Shown: positions 46,549 through 57,910 of the stretch, in pieces
How positions within the stretch are numbered: position 1 is the stretch's first letter
How the letters are laid out: each line of letters begins with the position of its first letter
DNA from: Diphasiastrum complanatum
Taxonomy: Eukaryota; Streptophyta; Lycopodiopsida; Lycopodiales; Lycopodiaceae
DNA length: 64,000 nt
Direction of reading: 5' to 3'
Assembly: GCA_029204225.1 (NCBI GenBank)
Contig: CM055109.1
Span: 24,454,422-24,518,421, forward strand
The notes under the pieces: generated by a model
What the model saw: only the letters and a program-made list of their open reading frames with translations
Told to the model about the DNA's origin: nothing
The model's database searches: none
Program-made: the position numbers and the translations under genes

Positions 46549-47085
46549 GTATCTTTTAAAGATAAAATAATTTGTATGGATTGTTGTTTTAACAGTATGA
46601 TTTTTGGAACTCAAGACCTCATTCTTATGAGTGGGTTCATAGGTAGCCAGCCCATGAGTATTTTTTTTGACAATGGTTCTACGCATAATTTTATTAATGC
46701 TAAGTTGGAGCAGAAGCTGCAGTAGGCAAACACACCAAGTGACCACAAGTATGTGGTTAGGATGGTAGTTGGTGGGGAGCAACAGGTCTGGGACCACTTT
46801 GTCCCCCACGTGCCATTGAGGATTCAAAACTATATAGATAGCTTATCTTTTTATGTTATGAATCTTGATTGTTTTATCCTAGGTAAAAAGTGGTTTTATT
46901 CTAGGAATGAGTCCTTAAAAAAGGAGTATGTATCTCATAGTATTTCTTTCTTGCATAATGACTTGTTGGTTTGTCTTTAAGGCGATGAGCCTGATCTACC
47001 ATTCGTAACTGCTCATGAGGCTAATCAATGTATTTTGGATTCCGAGTATCATTCGTATTAATGTTATCTTAAAAATGAATCGTAC
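46549..47085 (+). pseudogene. gypsy-1 protease and linker (locus B)
   Basis: FFDNGSTHNFINAKL carries the active-site D-N-G-S (46669-46680). A stop follows soon after (LQ-stop-ANTPSDH). The frame then resumes YVVRMVVGGEQQVWDHFVP and NLDCFILGKKWFYSR, and ends at TAA 46978-46980, shared with locus A. Continuation EANQCILDSEYHSY leads into the RT frame. Confidence 0.82.
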
Positions 47086-48015
47086 ATGGATGCTTTTAGA
47101 ACTCATAATGTTGTATCATCTTTTCCTAGAGCATTGTCTTTTTCTGATGTTAATCAAGATTCTTTGCCTGAGGACAAAATCTTTAAAAGAATTAGGGAGG
47201 AATATAATGATATATTCCTTGAGCAGTTGCTTGAGGGTGTTCCTCCCTCACGGGGAGTAGACCATCACATAGATCTTCTTCTCGACAGCTCCTCTATCTC
47301 GCTTTTTCCTTACAAGATGAGCCTGAAGGAAGAAGATAAAGTTGCTAGCCAACGTAAGGAGTTGTTACATAAGGGCCATATAAGGCCTAGTAAGTCCCCT
47401 TGGGGAGCTTCTGTTTTGTTAACCGGCAAGAAAGACGGTGGTATTAATCTTTGTGTCGATTACAAAAAGCTTAATAAAATGACAACTAAGAACCATTACC
47501 CCTTACCTCGGATGGTCGACTTAATGGACCGATTGAATGGTGGTAAGTATTTCACCAACTTGGACCTTGGGTTAGGGTACCATCAAATTAGAATACACGA
47601 GGGGGATGTTTTCAAACCTAGTTCTTGTTCTAGGTATGACCATTACAAATTTTTAGTTTTACCATTTGGTCTAACTAATGCCCAAACAACCTTTCAACAA
47701 ATGATGAACGATATTCTCCGTCCATATATGACGAAGTTTCTCGTGGTATTTTTAGATGACATGTTGTTTGACCATAAAACGCTTGAGGATCATGAGGCAC
47801 ATTTGCTTATAGTCGTAGATAATCTAAGACAGACAAAGCTTTATGCTAAGGAGTCTAAATGTGAGTTCTTTCAAACAAGACTCAAGTATTTAGGACATAT
47901 CGTTTCCGATCGAGTTCTTGAGATTGACTACGATAAGGTCCAGAAAGTTCGTGATTGGCCTATCCTGAAAACCATTGGGGAAGTAAAAACAAATTTGGGC
48001 TTCACAGGTTTTTAA
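47086..48015 (+). pseudogene. gypsy-1 reverse transcriptase (locus B), open 309 codons
   Basis: The longest undisturbed gypsy-1 frame. Domains: acidic linker (1-50), HIRPSKSPWGASVLL (98-112), INLCVDYKKLNKM (120-132), FTNLDLGLGYHQIRI with the first catalytic Asp at 160, [15 protein letters not shown] (192-206), and FLDD in place of the usual Y-x-DD at 222-225. Then [17 protein letters not shown] and LKYLGHIVSDRVLEI. It stops at 48013 through a frameshift at the connection to RNase H. All three catalytic aspartates are present. The first Met is internal to the polyprotein. Confidence 0.93.
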
Positions 48016-48640
48016 CAAATTCATTAAAGACTATGTCTTAATTGCATTGCCTCTAACAAATCTTCTTAAGGGAGTGAAGAAAGCCAAAAGGAAAACTAAA
48101 AAGGGTAATAAGAAGAAGGCTAGAAGGAATTTGAAATCAGTCCACCTGTTGTCTGGACTGATGAACTTAATCTAAGTTTTGATGCTTTGAAGATGTTAGT
48201 ATCTATAGCCCCTATCTTACACATAGTGGACCCTAGTGGATCTTTTTTGGTGGAAACAGATGCTAGTGACTATGCAGTGGGCATAGTCCTTTACCAGGAT
48301 AGTAGACCAGTGGCTTTCGAGAGCAAGAAGTTGGACCCAGCTCAAAGTAGTTATTCTACTTATGAGAAAGAACTTTTTACTGTCATCCATCCGTTAAAGA
48401 TCTAGAAACATTATTTCTACGGATCTAAAAGCGTGGTTATGACAGATCATGAGTCTCTTAAGTATATTTGTGATGCCTTGGAGCTTAGGGTTGTAAGGCT
48501 TGTTCGTCGGAATTCATTCAAGAGTTCAAATTCAACATTAAGTATCGTCAAGGTAAGTCAAATTGTGTCGATGATGCGTTGAGCTGGATTGGAGAAGTTA
48601 ATCAATTATGCTTTGCTGAGTTCCAATTCGAGATGTATCT
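48016..48640 (+). pseudogene. gypsy-1 RNase H (locus B)
   Basis: Connection with a Lys-rich insert (KKAKRKTKKGNKKKARR), four residues longer than in locus A. Then FLVETDASDYAVGIVLYQDS, PVAFESKKLDPAQS and STYEKELFTVIHPLK, then TAG 48403-48405 (shared with locus A, Trp expected). The continuation VVMTDHESLKYI gives the third acid. Downstream spacer frames are shifted. Confidence 0.9.
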
Positions 48641-49070
48641 TTCTCTACAAGATTTTTGTTGAACCGATGAGTGTTTTGGTCGTATTTGGCAAGAAGTCCT
48701 GGCAGAAAGCCCTCTAGTGAGAAATAGTCTTGGAAAGCAGGATTTCAAGAAGTCTCGCAAAGAGAAGATACTTGATGATTATTCCATTAGGAATGGTTTA
48801 TTATTCCATAGAAGAAAAGTTTGTGTACCAGATATTGCGGACATTAAGGCCCAAATCCTGCATGAGTGCCACGATAGCCCCAGTGCGGGACACCTTGGTA
48901 TACAGAGGACACTTGACCTTGTTAAGAGAGAATTTTATTGGCCAAGAATGAAAGGTCATATCGAGGCATATGCTCAAAAGTGTGAATAGTGCCAAGTAAA
49001 TAAAGCGGAAAGACTCAAAGCAATTGGTTTGTTGCATCTGTTGGAAATTCCCCTCACGGTTTAAGTGAGA
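48641..49070 (+). pseudogene. gypsy-1 integrase zinc-binding domain (locus B)
   Basis: Open 48717-48989: DYSIRNGLLFHRRKVCVPD, then the HHCC domain (ECHDSPSAGHLGIQRT, FYWPRMKGHIEAYAQKC). A TAG at 48987-48989 lies between the two final Cys residues (C-E-stop-C). The following LKAIGLLHLLEIPL matches the usual linker before the catalytic core. Absent from locus A, which is cut at 19057. Confidence 0.88.
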
Positions 49071-49560
49071 AAGTATTTTCATGGATATTGTGTTCAGACT
49101 TCCTAAGTCTGCGAAGGGTCACGATGCCATTTGGGTAGTAGTTGACAGACTAACCAAGATGGAGCGATTTATTCCAACAGAAATTACTGTCAAAGCTTCA
49201 GCACTTTCTCAAGCCTTCATTCAAAAGTTGTTCAAGTTGTATGGTTTGTCGAATAATATTGTTAGTGATCGTGATTCCAAGTTCACTGGCAAGTTTTGGC
49301 AGGCAGACTTTGAGAGATTGAAAACTACTTTAAGTCTATCATCTGTAAATCACCCCAAAAAACCGATGGTCAAACTGACGTGTGAACCAATCGATGGAAG
49401 AAGTCTCGCACATATGTTTCCAAGTGACAATAAGATTAGAAAAAGTATCTCTCAACGGTTGAGTTCGCATACAATAGTATGAAGCATTATGCCACTAGTT
49501 ATAGATTTTTTAAACTCTTGTATGGCTTTCAACCTCATTCCCCTATCTCCGTTGGACTAA
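49071..49560 (+). pseudogene. gypsy-1 integrase catalytic core (locus B)
   Basis: MDIVFRLPKSAKGHDAIWVV carries the first catalytic Asp, DRLTKMERFIP follows, and IVSDRDSKFTGKFWQ carries the second. The Glu-bearing segment (HPQTDGQTE in intact relatives) is frameshifted after SVNHPKKP near 49370. A further deletion at about 49560 removes the segment retained at 20536-20610. Confidence 0.88.
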
Positions 49561-49835
49561 AATGTCTCAAGATTTAGGGTCCCCCAATTCTATTCTAATT
49601 GAAGCCATGCTCCTCGAGAATTTGAGATTGGTGATTGGGTGTATCTTAGAATCCCAAAAGACTGTAAGACACTTCGAACGGGAAAATGTCCAAAGTTATC
49701 TCCATGTTATAGCGGTCCTTTCAAAGTTTTTAACAAGATTGGTAGGGCTGCTTATCGACTATAACTCCCTGTTGGAACTAAGCTTCATCTTGTATTCCAT
49801 GTTAGCCATTTAAAGGAACGACCTGGTTATCATAG
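49561..49835 (+). pseudogene. gypsy-1 integrase C-terminal domain (locus B)
   Basis: Frames give FEIGDWVYLRIPK, KLSPCYSGPFKVFNKIGRAA and LHLVFHVSHLKERPGYH, a GPF/Y-type end typical of Ty3/gypsy integrases. No chromodomain is seen. The element then joins S sequence directly at 'cataggttgtaatatc', the same junction as at about 20866. Polypurine tract and 3' LTR are lost. Confidence 0.82.
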
Positions 49836-50679
49836 GTTGTAATATCTCAGCTATACTTGTTTGGCAGGTCTTATCACTACCATGATTGGATTTACGCCTT
49901 GAGTAAAGGTGTACTCATCTGGATAATCAAACAAATGATTAGGTTTGCAGAATTATAAAAACACAAGATTCCTAGTTGGGTGTTGGGATTCATTTGTCTT
50001 CTCCTAATAAAACAAAAACTTTGTGGTATCAAAGGCCTTTCTATAATGGTGAAATTGTTGGACTGATAAGGAAATTTTGTTTATTACAATTTTATCTTCA
50101 AAATTCAGGCAAATGCATTTAGTAGCTTTCATGCTAAAGAGGTAGTTATTTGTAAGTTTAGTTATGGTGAGATCCTTTGGTTTCTTTTAATGTTTTACAT
50201 TGCAAGAGCTTACACTACCACAAAAGTAGTTAACAATTTTTACAGTTGTAGAGTTGAGATTGCACATAATAGGTGATCTTTATCTGATGTTAGTTTATTA
50301 CAAAGGGTTTAATATTTGGCCACAAAAAAAGTTCGTCATTTTGGAAATTTGGTCAAAAAGAAATAAATTAAAAAAAGGCAGCTCAAGTGGGCAATGATCC
50401 TCAAATATTCACAACTCTTATTCACAATAGTTATGACCATAAGTACTCATAATATTTTAGTGGTCATGATCAATATTCACAAGTATTCACGATCAATATT
50501 TATTATAATAATGATTAGTATTCACAATAATTTTGATTAATATTCAAGCTATTCACTTTTTAGTATTCACAATTTTACATAATCTTTGCCAACCATCAAG
50601 CATGTAGACTTCAAGACACATCATTGGAAACTTGATCAATTCTTCAACCAATATAGAAAACAACTTGGATACATCCTCC
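49836..50679. repeat. S5 block, first part
   Basis: Close copy of 20866-21709. No gene. It ends at 'gatacatcctcc', where a 1.8-kb insertion replaces about 39 bases of S sequence. Confidence 0.7.
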
Positions 50680-51755
50680 TTGCCCTTTTGAAGAAGTCTA
50701 GTGCTTTTGTTTGGGCTTCTGATTGTCAGTTCGCCTTTGACACTCTTCGTCGTGCTGTTGTGGAGGCCTCTGTCCTGTGTTTACCACAGTTTGATCAGAA
50801 ATTTCTTGTTGCTACCGATGCTAGTAATGTTGGTTTGGGTGCCTTGCTTCGTCAGTCTCAGTGTATTATTGCTTATGAGTTGCGTCGTTTATGCTCTTAT
50901 GAGCAACGTTATTATGTCCATGAGAAAGAGCTTCTTGCCATTATCTATGCTCTTAAGAAGTGGCGCCATTACCTGTATCGTGTTCCTTTTGATATCGTTA
51001 CTGATCATCAGTCCTTACATTATCTCTTCTCCCAGCGTGATCTTAGTGATCGTCAGTTTCGTTGGTTGCAGTTTTTACAAACTTTTGATTTTTCTATTTT
51101 GTATCGTCTTGGTCGTGCTAACACTGCTGCTGACGCGTTGTCTAGACTTCCTGCTTTATTGAATACCCTTGTTGCCACGATCCCTTCCTGGTTTGATGAT
51201 CTTCCATCTGCTTATCTTACATGTTCTGATTTTCGTGATGTTTATAGTTCTGCTCCACCTATGTCGTCTTCACCTTATCAGGCTTATTCCGTTGTTGACC
51301 ACCATCTTTATCATTATGGTTCTCTTTGTATTCCTAGTTCTTCGGGTATCCGTTCTCAGTTGTTGTCGGATGCTCATTCGTCCCCAATTGGGGGTCATTT
51401 TGGTTTTCAGAAGTCTTATGCTCGTCTTAAGGATCATTTCTATTGGCCATCCCTTAGGAAAGAGCTTGTTGTACTTATTCGTACCTGTCCTTTCTGCTTA
51501 CGTAATAAGTACTCCCGTGCTAAGTCCGCTGGTTTGCTTCAGAGTTGGCCTATTCCTCACCGCCAGTGGACTGATATTTCTATGGACTTCATCATTGGCC
51601 TTCCCCGCACCCGTCGTGGTCACGATTCATGTATGGTGGTAGTTGACAGGTTCTCGAAACAGGCACATTTCATACCCGTCCGCAGTACTATCACAGCAGA
51701 GCAGTGTGCACGCTTGTTCCTTTCAGAGATATTTCGCCTACATGGGTTTCCTTGA
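50680..51755 (+). pseudogene. gypsy-3 RNase H and integrase fragment, uninterrupted frame
   Basis: Inside a 389-codon frame whose first about 32 codons are S-block read-through from a TTG. The inserted part starts ALLKKSSAFVWASDCQFAFD. RNase H follows: FLVATDASNVGLGALL (Asp 78), YYVHEKELLAIIYALKKWRH (Glu 115), FDIVTDHQSLHYLF (Asp 140), NTAADALSRLP. Next comes an HHCC zinc domain (HSSPIGGHFGFQKS, RTCPFCLRNKYS) and the integrase start (DISMDFIIGLPRTRRGHDS, CMVVVDRFSKQAHFIP). It ends abruptly after FRLHGFP at TGA. Different family from gypsy-1, higher GC, with no stop for about 357 codons, so a young piece. Confidence 0.9.
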
Positions 51756-52471
51756 TTCTTGGACTTCTGACATGCTGTAGATTAGTTCTTGTTTTTTGTT
51801 TTGTCAATTTATGCAAGTGTAGCTCAGTGTTAGTATGTTGTAGGCTCTGATTTAGTCCATTTTAAGAGTAGGTAGCTGTAGAATCTACTGAATGTTCATT
51901 TGGGCTGCACTCTAATATGTGAATGAATGTTCTTGGCTTGCATCTTGTTTAGAATGTAAGTGCGTTCAAGAGAGACGACCCTGAGTAGTCCTTTGACATG
52001 CAGGACAAAAAAATATACTACAACGTCAATCTATCCCTTCTGCCTGGTTTGGCATCGTAATATCAAGAGCACACATAACGAATGCCCTGAAGTCTGGTAA
52101 TAGGTGGAAACGATTCTGAGTAAGTAAAACAAAAAGAAAAAGAAAACCAACAGATCCTCTGGAGTAGGGGATCTGTCAACACTGTTTGTGTCTCATCTAC
52201 TGCACTTCTGAGAGGCAAAACACTGGTTTGACCTTTGATCCCTTAAAAAAAATTTCAGCCATAAGCTATTTTTCCCAAAAAAAAAAAAAAAAATTTGCGA
52301 TTGTGGGCTTAGAATCGCGATTCACAAATTGCGGACCTAGCGAATTGCGATTCACTACAACTATGGTTAGATCTATGTTTGTGAATATTTGCAGGCTAAC
52401 CTTTGGAAGTACGTTGAAGTAATGCTACAACTATTGAAGTCTCCACTACTCTACTTCCTTCTGACGATGTT
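51756..52471 (+). other. unclassified filler attached to gypsy-3 fragment
   Basis: Sequence unlike the rest of the window. 51760-52000 resembles a 3' untranslated region without ORF. Then comes a purine-rich run near 52120 and a 16-17-base A run near 52278. A cluster of GCGATT words (TTTGCGATT, AATCGCGATT, AATTGCGATT) lies at 52295-52355. An intron-end-like TTTGCAG at about 52389-52395 is followed by an open ANLWKYVEVMLQLLKSPLLY. Origin unknown; possibly several captured pieces. Confidence 0.4.
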
Positions 52472-53232
52472 ACATTATCAAATAAATTCAGTTGTCATAT
52501 TTCTAGATTCTCGCATGCAAGGGCACAATAGGAAGAAGAACTACGTGGAATCAAGCATGGACCAACGGAAAAAAATCGTTTGCTTTTTTTCATTAATGCT
52601 ATGTGCTTGTTTTCTTTTATGCAGATTCACTCTCATTTCGGATAACTGAGCCCTCCACCAATGGCTAAATCTAATTGTGATGTTGGAATATAATCAAATT
52701 CACAAATCTAAATTGAAGAGTCAATAATTTCACTAGTTAAAGCTTAACAAAAACATAATACAATAAATTAAGTCAAAAATTTGAATTTCATATAACCTAT
52801 ATATACTTACCATAACATAGACCAATGATAAGGCCATGCACCTTGGAGATCATTGGAGAATTTCCATGGTAGTCCTTTTGTTACATAGACTTGAATACCC
52901 ATAAATGAACCTCACATCCTTGCTAAAGAAAATTAACAACACGAATTCCACTACAGGCATGTCAAAAAGAGGTGATAAGTATCATTTAAGTATGGGTTTC
53001 GGAGAACTAAAGTTCACCAAGCCATTAAGGCTAATGTCAAGCCAAAAAAAAAATGCTTGTAAAATTGGAGATTGATTTATATAATAGTTCATTTCTGTAG
53101 GGTGTTCTAGAGAGTGAGTATTTGTATAGGAGTTCTTGGAAAATGAATTTAGGTCAAGAGTAAAAAAATGAAATCTAACTTGAATGTGTTTAGCGAGTTA
53201 GTGGGTTGAGATTGCAAATATTGGAGTTATCA
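52472..53232. repeat. S5 block, second part
   Basis: Resumes homology with 21749-22480 ('aaataaattcagttgtcat'). Non-coding. The copia-2 purine tract region is missing, as in S4, so S4 and S5 descend from one deleted ancestor. Confidence 0.7.
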
Positions 53233-53493
53233 TCAAAGCCAAATAATGTCCTTTACTATATAGATGGATGCAACATATTCGGACTCAATAACGGACAAGG
53301 AAATGCATTCTTGCTTTTGATTGTTCCATGAAATTGGTACTCCTACAAGAAAGCACAGGTAGCCAAAGGTGGATTTTCTAATATCCACTTTTCCAACCCA
53401 ATCTGAGTCTGAATAGGCATTTAGAATTGGTGCATTCTTGGAATATCTATCACAACACAAATCATAGTGCTTTGTGGCTTGTATGTACATCAA
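53233..53493 (-). pseudogene. copia-2 RNase H (S5)
   Basis: 86 open codons: KHYDLCCDRYSKNAPILNAY, SDSDWVGKVDIRKSTFGYLC, PISWNNQKQECISLS and ESEYVAS. Active-site Asp and Glu present. Counterpart of 22481-22744 and slightly better preserved (SDSDW, PISWNN). Confidence 0.87.
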
Positions 53494-54300
53494 ATGCTCT
53501 TTGTAGAACTTTCCAACGTGGTACTCATGTATTCGACATGTATTGCAACAATGTGTGCACTATGTATGCAAGATTAGGTGATCTGTAGATCATGGCATAC
53601 ATGATGAACACAATTATCAACTGGTAGTCATGGATTTGACATGTATGGCAACAATTTGCTCACTTTGTACGCAAGATCAATTCATCTACATGTTTCTTTA
53701 TGTTGTGCTTCAGTCTTCGTGGACATGTAATTCAATAGCTTGAATCATAGATCGACTTGTAGTCTTACATGTGATACCTATGACGTACATTGACTAGATA
53801 TTTCTACTGGATTATGGCAATCAATCTCTCATGATTTTCATGCCAAGTAGGTAGTGCACCAGACTCGAATCAGTAGTTGATTTAAATTGTTGATGATTAA
53901 TGAATCATTGACATATAATGCAAACATATTATAAAGGTATTCCTACAACTAACATCATAGAAATTAATTTTCTTTGCATGTAGCGTAGACATCCGAATAA
54001 TCGAAGCTGTTTCATACTCGACTTGTATTTGCTTTCAAGGGATTTTCTGAGTCGACTACATTTGTGCTCCTATAAATCTGCAGATGACAACTCGTAGAGA
54101 CTGCTTTTGCTCAAAATCTCTTGGATAGTTGAGCGTTTGTGAGCATTGTTTGTGTTGCATCTACTAATGTTTGGTTCTTTCTTTTGGATACTCCATTCTA
54201 CACATAGCTGATGGTGAAATTATGATGCATGTTGCACAAAGATAGATAATCCGACATTTTGTCATAGATGTATTCTCCCGCACAATTGGTGCAAATCTCA
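53494..54300 (-). pseudogene. copia-2 integrase and RT remnants (S5)
   Basis: On the minus strand near 54290-54150, frames read CGRIHL, then NGVSKRKNQTLVDAT. The latter is the copia QNGVAERKNRTL motif that normally carries the integrase Glu (here Lys). Further along, near 54000, is the decayed LRVFGC-type segment, and then RT scraps to the RNase H. Same layout as 22745-23440, which lacks the NGVSKRKN piece. Confidence 0.6.
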
Positions 54301-54460
54301 AGAAAATCTGATTTTTGTAGAGGTTAAGTACAAAGAGAAGTTGTCGAAGGTCGCAATACTACTAGCAACCCTATTAAGAAGAGAGAGTAACCATGACATT
54401 TGTTTCTAACATGCAAGCTAAGAAACCCTTCTGGTTGCTGCTCACGCACATACTGGTTCA
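54301..54460. other. junction sequence, unassigned
   Basis: Short unique stretch between copia-2 (minus) and copia-1 (plus) pieces. An ORF starting at 54393 runs from it into the copia-1 RNase H, but only by read-through. Confidence 0.4.
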
Positions 54461-54791
54461 TCTTACAACCACAAGTAAGGAAGTTTTATGGATCAAGAGG
54501 CTACTTATGGAGCTAAAGTGTTATGGAGATGAAGACCTTCCAATTATCAATAATGATAACATCTCGGCTCAAGCTCTTGCAAACAATCTTGTATTCCATG
54601 CAAGGAGCAAACACATCGAGGTAGCTCATCACTTTGTAAGAGAGAAAGTAATTGGGAGGGAGATCTTATCGGAGCATGTTGGATCTTCAAATTGTGCTGT
54701 AGATCTTCTCACCAAGCCATTGCTCAAGAATGCATTTGGCAAGATGAGATTTAATATTGGCTTAATCTCAAAGTCTATCGTGAATAGGTAG
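54461..54791 (+). pseudogene. copia-1 RNase H C-terminal half
   Basis: TTSKEVLWIKRLLMELKCYG, DLPIINNDNISAQALANNL, VFHARSKHIEVAHHFVREK and CAVDLLTKPLLKNAFGK, then TAG 54789-54791. The N-terminal half is deleted. It is in frame where the 25197-25699 copy is shifted, and retains the LL-x-EL and NDN motifs. A shortened purine tract (AAGGAG) precedes the LTR. Confidence 0.87.
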
Positions 54792-54806
54792 ATATATTTC
54801 AAGGAG

Positions 54807-55780
54807 TGTGAAAAGCTGTAAAACATATCTTCATGTGTTGACTTTGGGGGCTATGCTCACCTTATTTCTTGTAAATATTTTACTGTACATTAAGGTATGT
54901 GAAGTGAGTAGATCACCTTCTAGAATACGTTGAATTTGAGCTAGGTAGATTCAATTATGATGTCATGCAAAATATTAGATGACACGCAATGTTAGTTAGA
55001 ATGCACGCATGCAACATGCAAATCAATTTACATAATCTACACATGTCTAGGTAGGTTAGGGAGCTGACATGCAATCAGTGCATGCAACATGCAAATCAGT
55101 TTACATAATCTACACATGTCTAGGTAGCTTAGGGAGCTGACATGCAATCCATGCAACATCCATGCATGCAGTTTTACATGTGGATCTATGATATATGAGT
55201 TAACCGGAAGATGTGGACATTCCATGCAAATCCACTATAGGAACTCAAGCCTCATTAATGTAGGAAAACTTTGGCTTGTTTTGCCATATTGTGAATATTG
55301 AGATTTTGGTGTTTTGGGCTCATTCTCTACCCGAGTTTTTTGGTTATCATTTTATCTCGCTACCTGAGAGCAGCCTATTTTTCCCATAATGAGCACTATC
55401 ATAGTAAGGAGTTAGAGTTTTGGTCTGTGATATGCCATTGTGCTCTTGCCTTGGATGTTTCAACTATACTGTTCTTTGATCATTCACGTGCAATCACAAC
55501 ACCCCATGTAGATCCGATAGGGTGCTAAAAACTTCATAATAAGTTGATGGGGGGTACTTTGTTGTAAACGTACTGGTTATCAACTGATATTTTGGTTTTA
55601 CTTTGACATCTAGTAACATCAAAGGTTTTGGTAATATCGTACCGGCGACAATATAGTTGTCACAAACATTATTGATACCAATTCAAAGTTAGAAGTGTAT
55701 ATGTTTTACTTTGGTAATTGTAGCCACGAATATAGAGCACTAAGATTGAACATGGGAAAGACCCTCAATAATATGAAAAG
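54807..55780 (+). mobile_element. copia-1 LTR, first of a tandem pair
   Basis: Starts TGTGAAAAGCTG after the pol end and contains the 73-bp tandem repeat (ACATGTCTAG at 55041 and 55114). It runs with adjoining N sequence to 55780, where a second TGTGAAAAGTCG begins. The unit length is 974 bases. Confidence 0.65.
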
Positions 55781-56548
55781 TGTGAAAAGTCGTAAAACAT
55801 ATCTTCCTGTGTTGACTTTGGGGGCTATGCTCACCTTATTTCTTGTAAATATTTTATTGTACATTAAGGTATGTGAAGTGAGTAGATAACCTTCTAGAAT
55901 AGGTTGAATTTGAGTTAGGTAGATTCAATTATGGTGTCATGCAAAATATTAGATGACATGCAATGTTAGTCAAAATGCATGCATGCAATATGCAAATCAG
56001 TTTACATAATCTATACATGTCTAGGTAGCTTAGGGAACTGACATGCAATCAGAGCATGCAACATGCAAATTAGTTTACATAATCTACACATGTCTAGGTA
56101 GCTTAGAGAGCTGACATGCAATCCATGCAACATCCGTGTATGCAGTTTTACATGTGGATCTATGATATATGAGTTAATTGGAAGATGTGGACATTCCATG
56201 CAAATCCACTGTAGGAACTCAAGCCTCATTGATGTAGGGAAACTTTGGCCTGTTTTGCCATATTGTGAATATTGAGATTTTGGTGTTTTGGGCTCATTCT
56301 CTATCCGAGTTTTTTGGTTATCATTTTATCTCGCTACCCGAGAGCAGCCTATTTTTTCCATAATGAGCACTATCATAGTAAGGAGTTAGGTTTTTGAGTC
56401 TTTGGTATGCCATTGTGCTCTTGCCTTGGATTTTTCAACTAAACTGTTTTTTGATCATTCTCGTGCAATCACAACACCCCATAAAGATCCTGTAGGGTGA
56501 AAAAAAACTTCATAATAAGTTGATAGGGGGTACTTTGTTGTAAACGTA
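55781..56548 (+). mobile_element. copia-1 LTR, second of a tandem pair
   Basis: Starts TGTGAAAAGTCG following 'aataatatgaaaag', without purine tract or pol, so it is a tandem duplication of the preceding unit rather than a new insertion. It carries the 73-bp repeat at about 55990-56140. The end is approximate. Confidence 0.65.
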
Positions 56549-57910
56549 CTGGTTATCAACTGATATTTTGGTTTTACTTTGACATCTAGAAACATCAAAG
56601 GTTTTGGTAATATCATATTGGCGACAATATAATTGTCACAAACATTATTGATACCAATTCAGAGTTAGAAGTGTATATGTTTTACTTTGTTAATTGTAGC
56701 CAAGAATATTAGAGCACTAAGATTGAATATGGCAAAGACCCTCAATAATTATTACATTTCTTTGGTTTGATCGGTGAACATACCTTTTAGTTATAGTCGG
56801 TCTCTTAGGTTTTGTAAATGTTTGGACAATGTTACAGTTGCCCTATTAGATCAGAATTCAATTAATAGTAATCAAAAAAATATATGAAAATACTGACATA
56901 TTGAATATGTGTTGGAAGAAAGATAAGAAAAAAGTCTACATAGCAGATAGATCAAACTATTGATTACTTCTACTAAAACTCATACATCAAATGACACACT
57001 CTCAGCTAGTTATAGTACAAAGCGGTTTGTAGATGTAGCTTAAAAAATAACATGGTTGTTAACATGACATCAAATGAGACACTCTCACCTAGTTATAGTG
57101 CATAGAGGTTTGTAGACATTGCTTCATAAATGACATGGATGCTAACATGACCAGACACTTGGTTAGATTTACATCATCACATATCTACATGTCAAAATAG
57201 TCTGGCCCCAATTAATAGAATTTGCCTTTACGATGTCAAAAGCTCTTGCCAATTAGATGCAAAATGACTATAGAGAGATCATGCACTTTGTTGGGGGTAA
57301 CTTCATCTATGATTTATTTAGTAATATAGTATATATAATTATCATTCTCCAAGAAAGATAAGCAGTGCTATTTATATGATTTGATGATACAAAAGGCAAA
57401 AGTATGGTTCTGTGAAAAGGTACTGGTTATCAACTGATATTTTGTTTCTACTTTGACATCTAGTAACATCAAAGGTTTTGGTAATATCGTACTAATATAG
57501 TTGTCACAAGCATTATTGATACGAATTCAGAGTTAGAAGTGTATATGTTTTACTTTGGTAATTGTAGACAAGAATCTTAGAGCACTAAGACTAAACATGG
57601 CAAAGACTCTCAATAGTATTTACATTTCCTTAGTCTGATCCACGTAAATACCTTTCAGTTATAGTCGGCCTGTTAGGTTTGGTAATTGTCTGGACAATGT
57701 TATAGTTGCCCTATTAGATCATAATTAGATTAATAGTAATCAATAACAAATATGAAAATTCTAACATATTGAACATGTGTTGGAAGAAAGATAAGCAGAA
57801 AGTCTACATAGCAGATAGATCAAACTATTGATTACTTCTCGTAAAACTCATACATCAAATGACACGCTCTCAGCTAGTTATAGTGCAAAGCGGTTTGTAG
57901 ATGTAGCTTA
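56549..57910. repeat. N/P block with 870-bp tandem repeat
   Basis: Units starting GGTTATCAACTGATATTTTG lie at about 56549 and 57421, the same arrangement as 26429-28000. No coding evidence. Confidence 0.6.

Noticed and set aside
50586-50680. N-terminal 32 codons of the 389-codon frame as part of a protein
   Set aside because: The frame opens at TTG and these codons are S-block sequence also present in copies without any gypsy-3 piece. The frame is a chance fusion.
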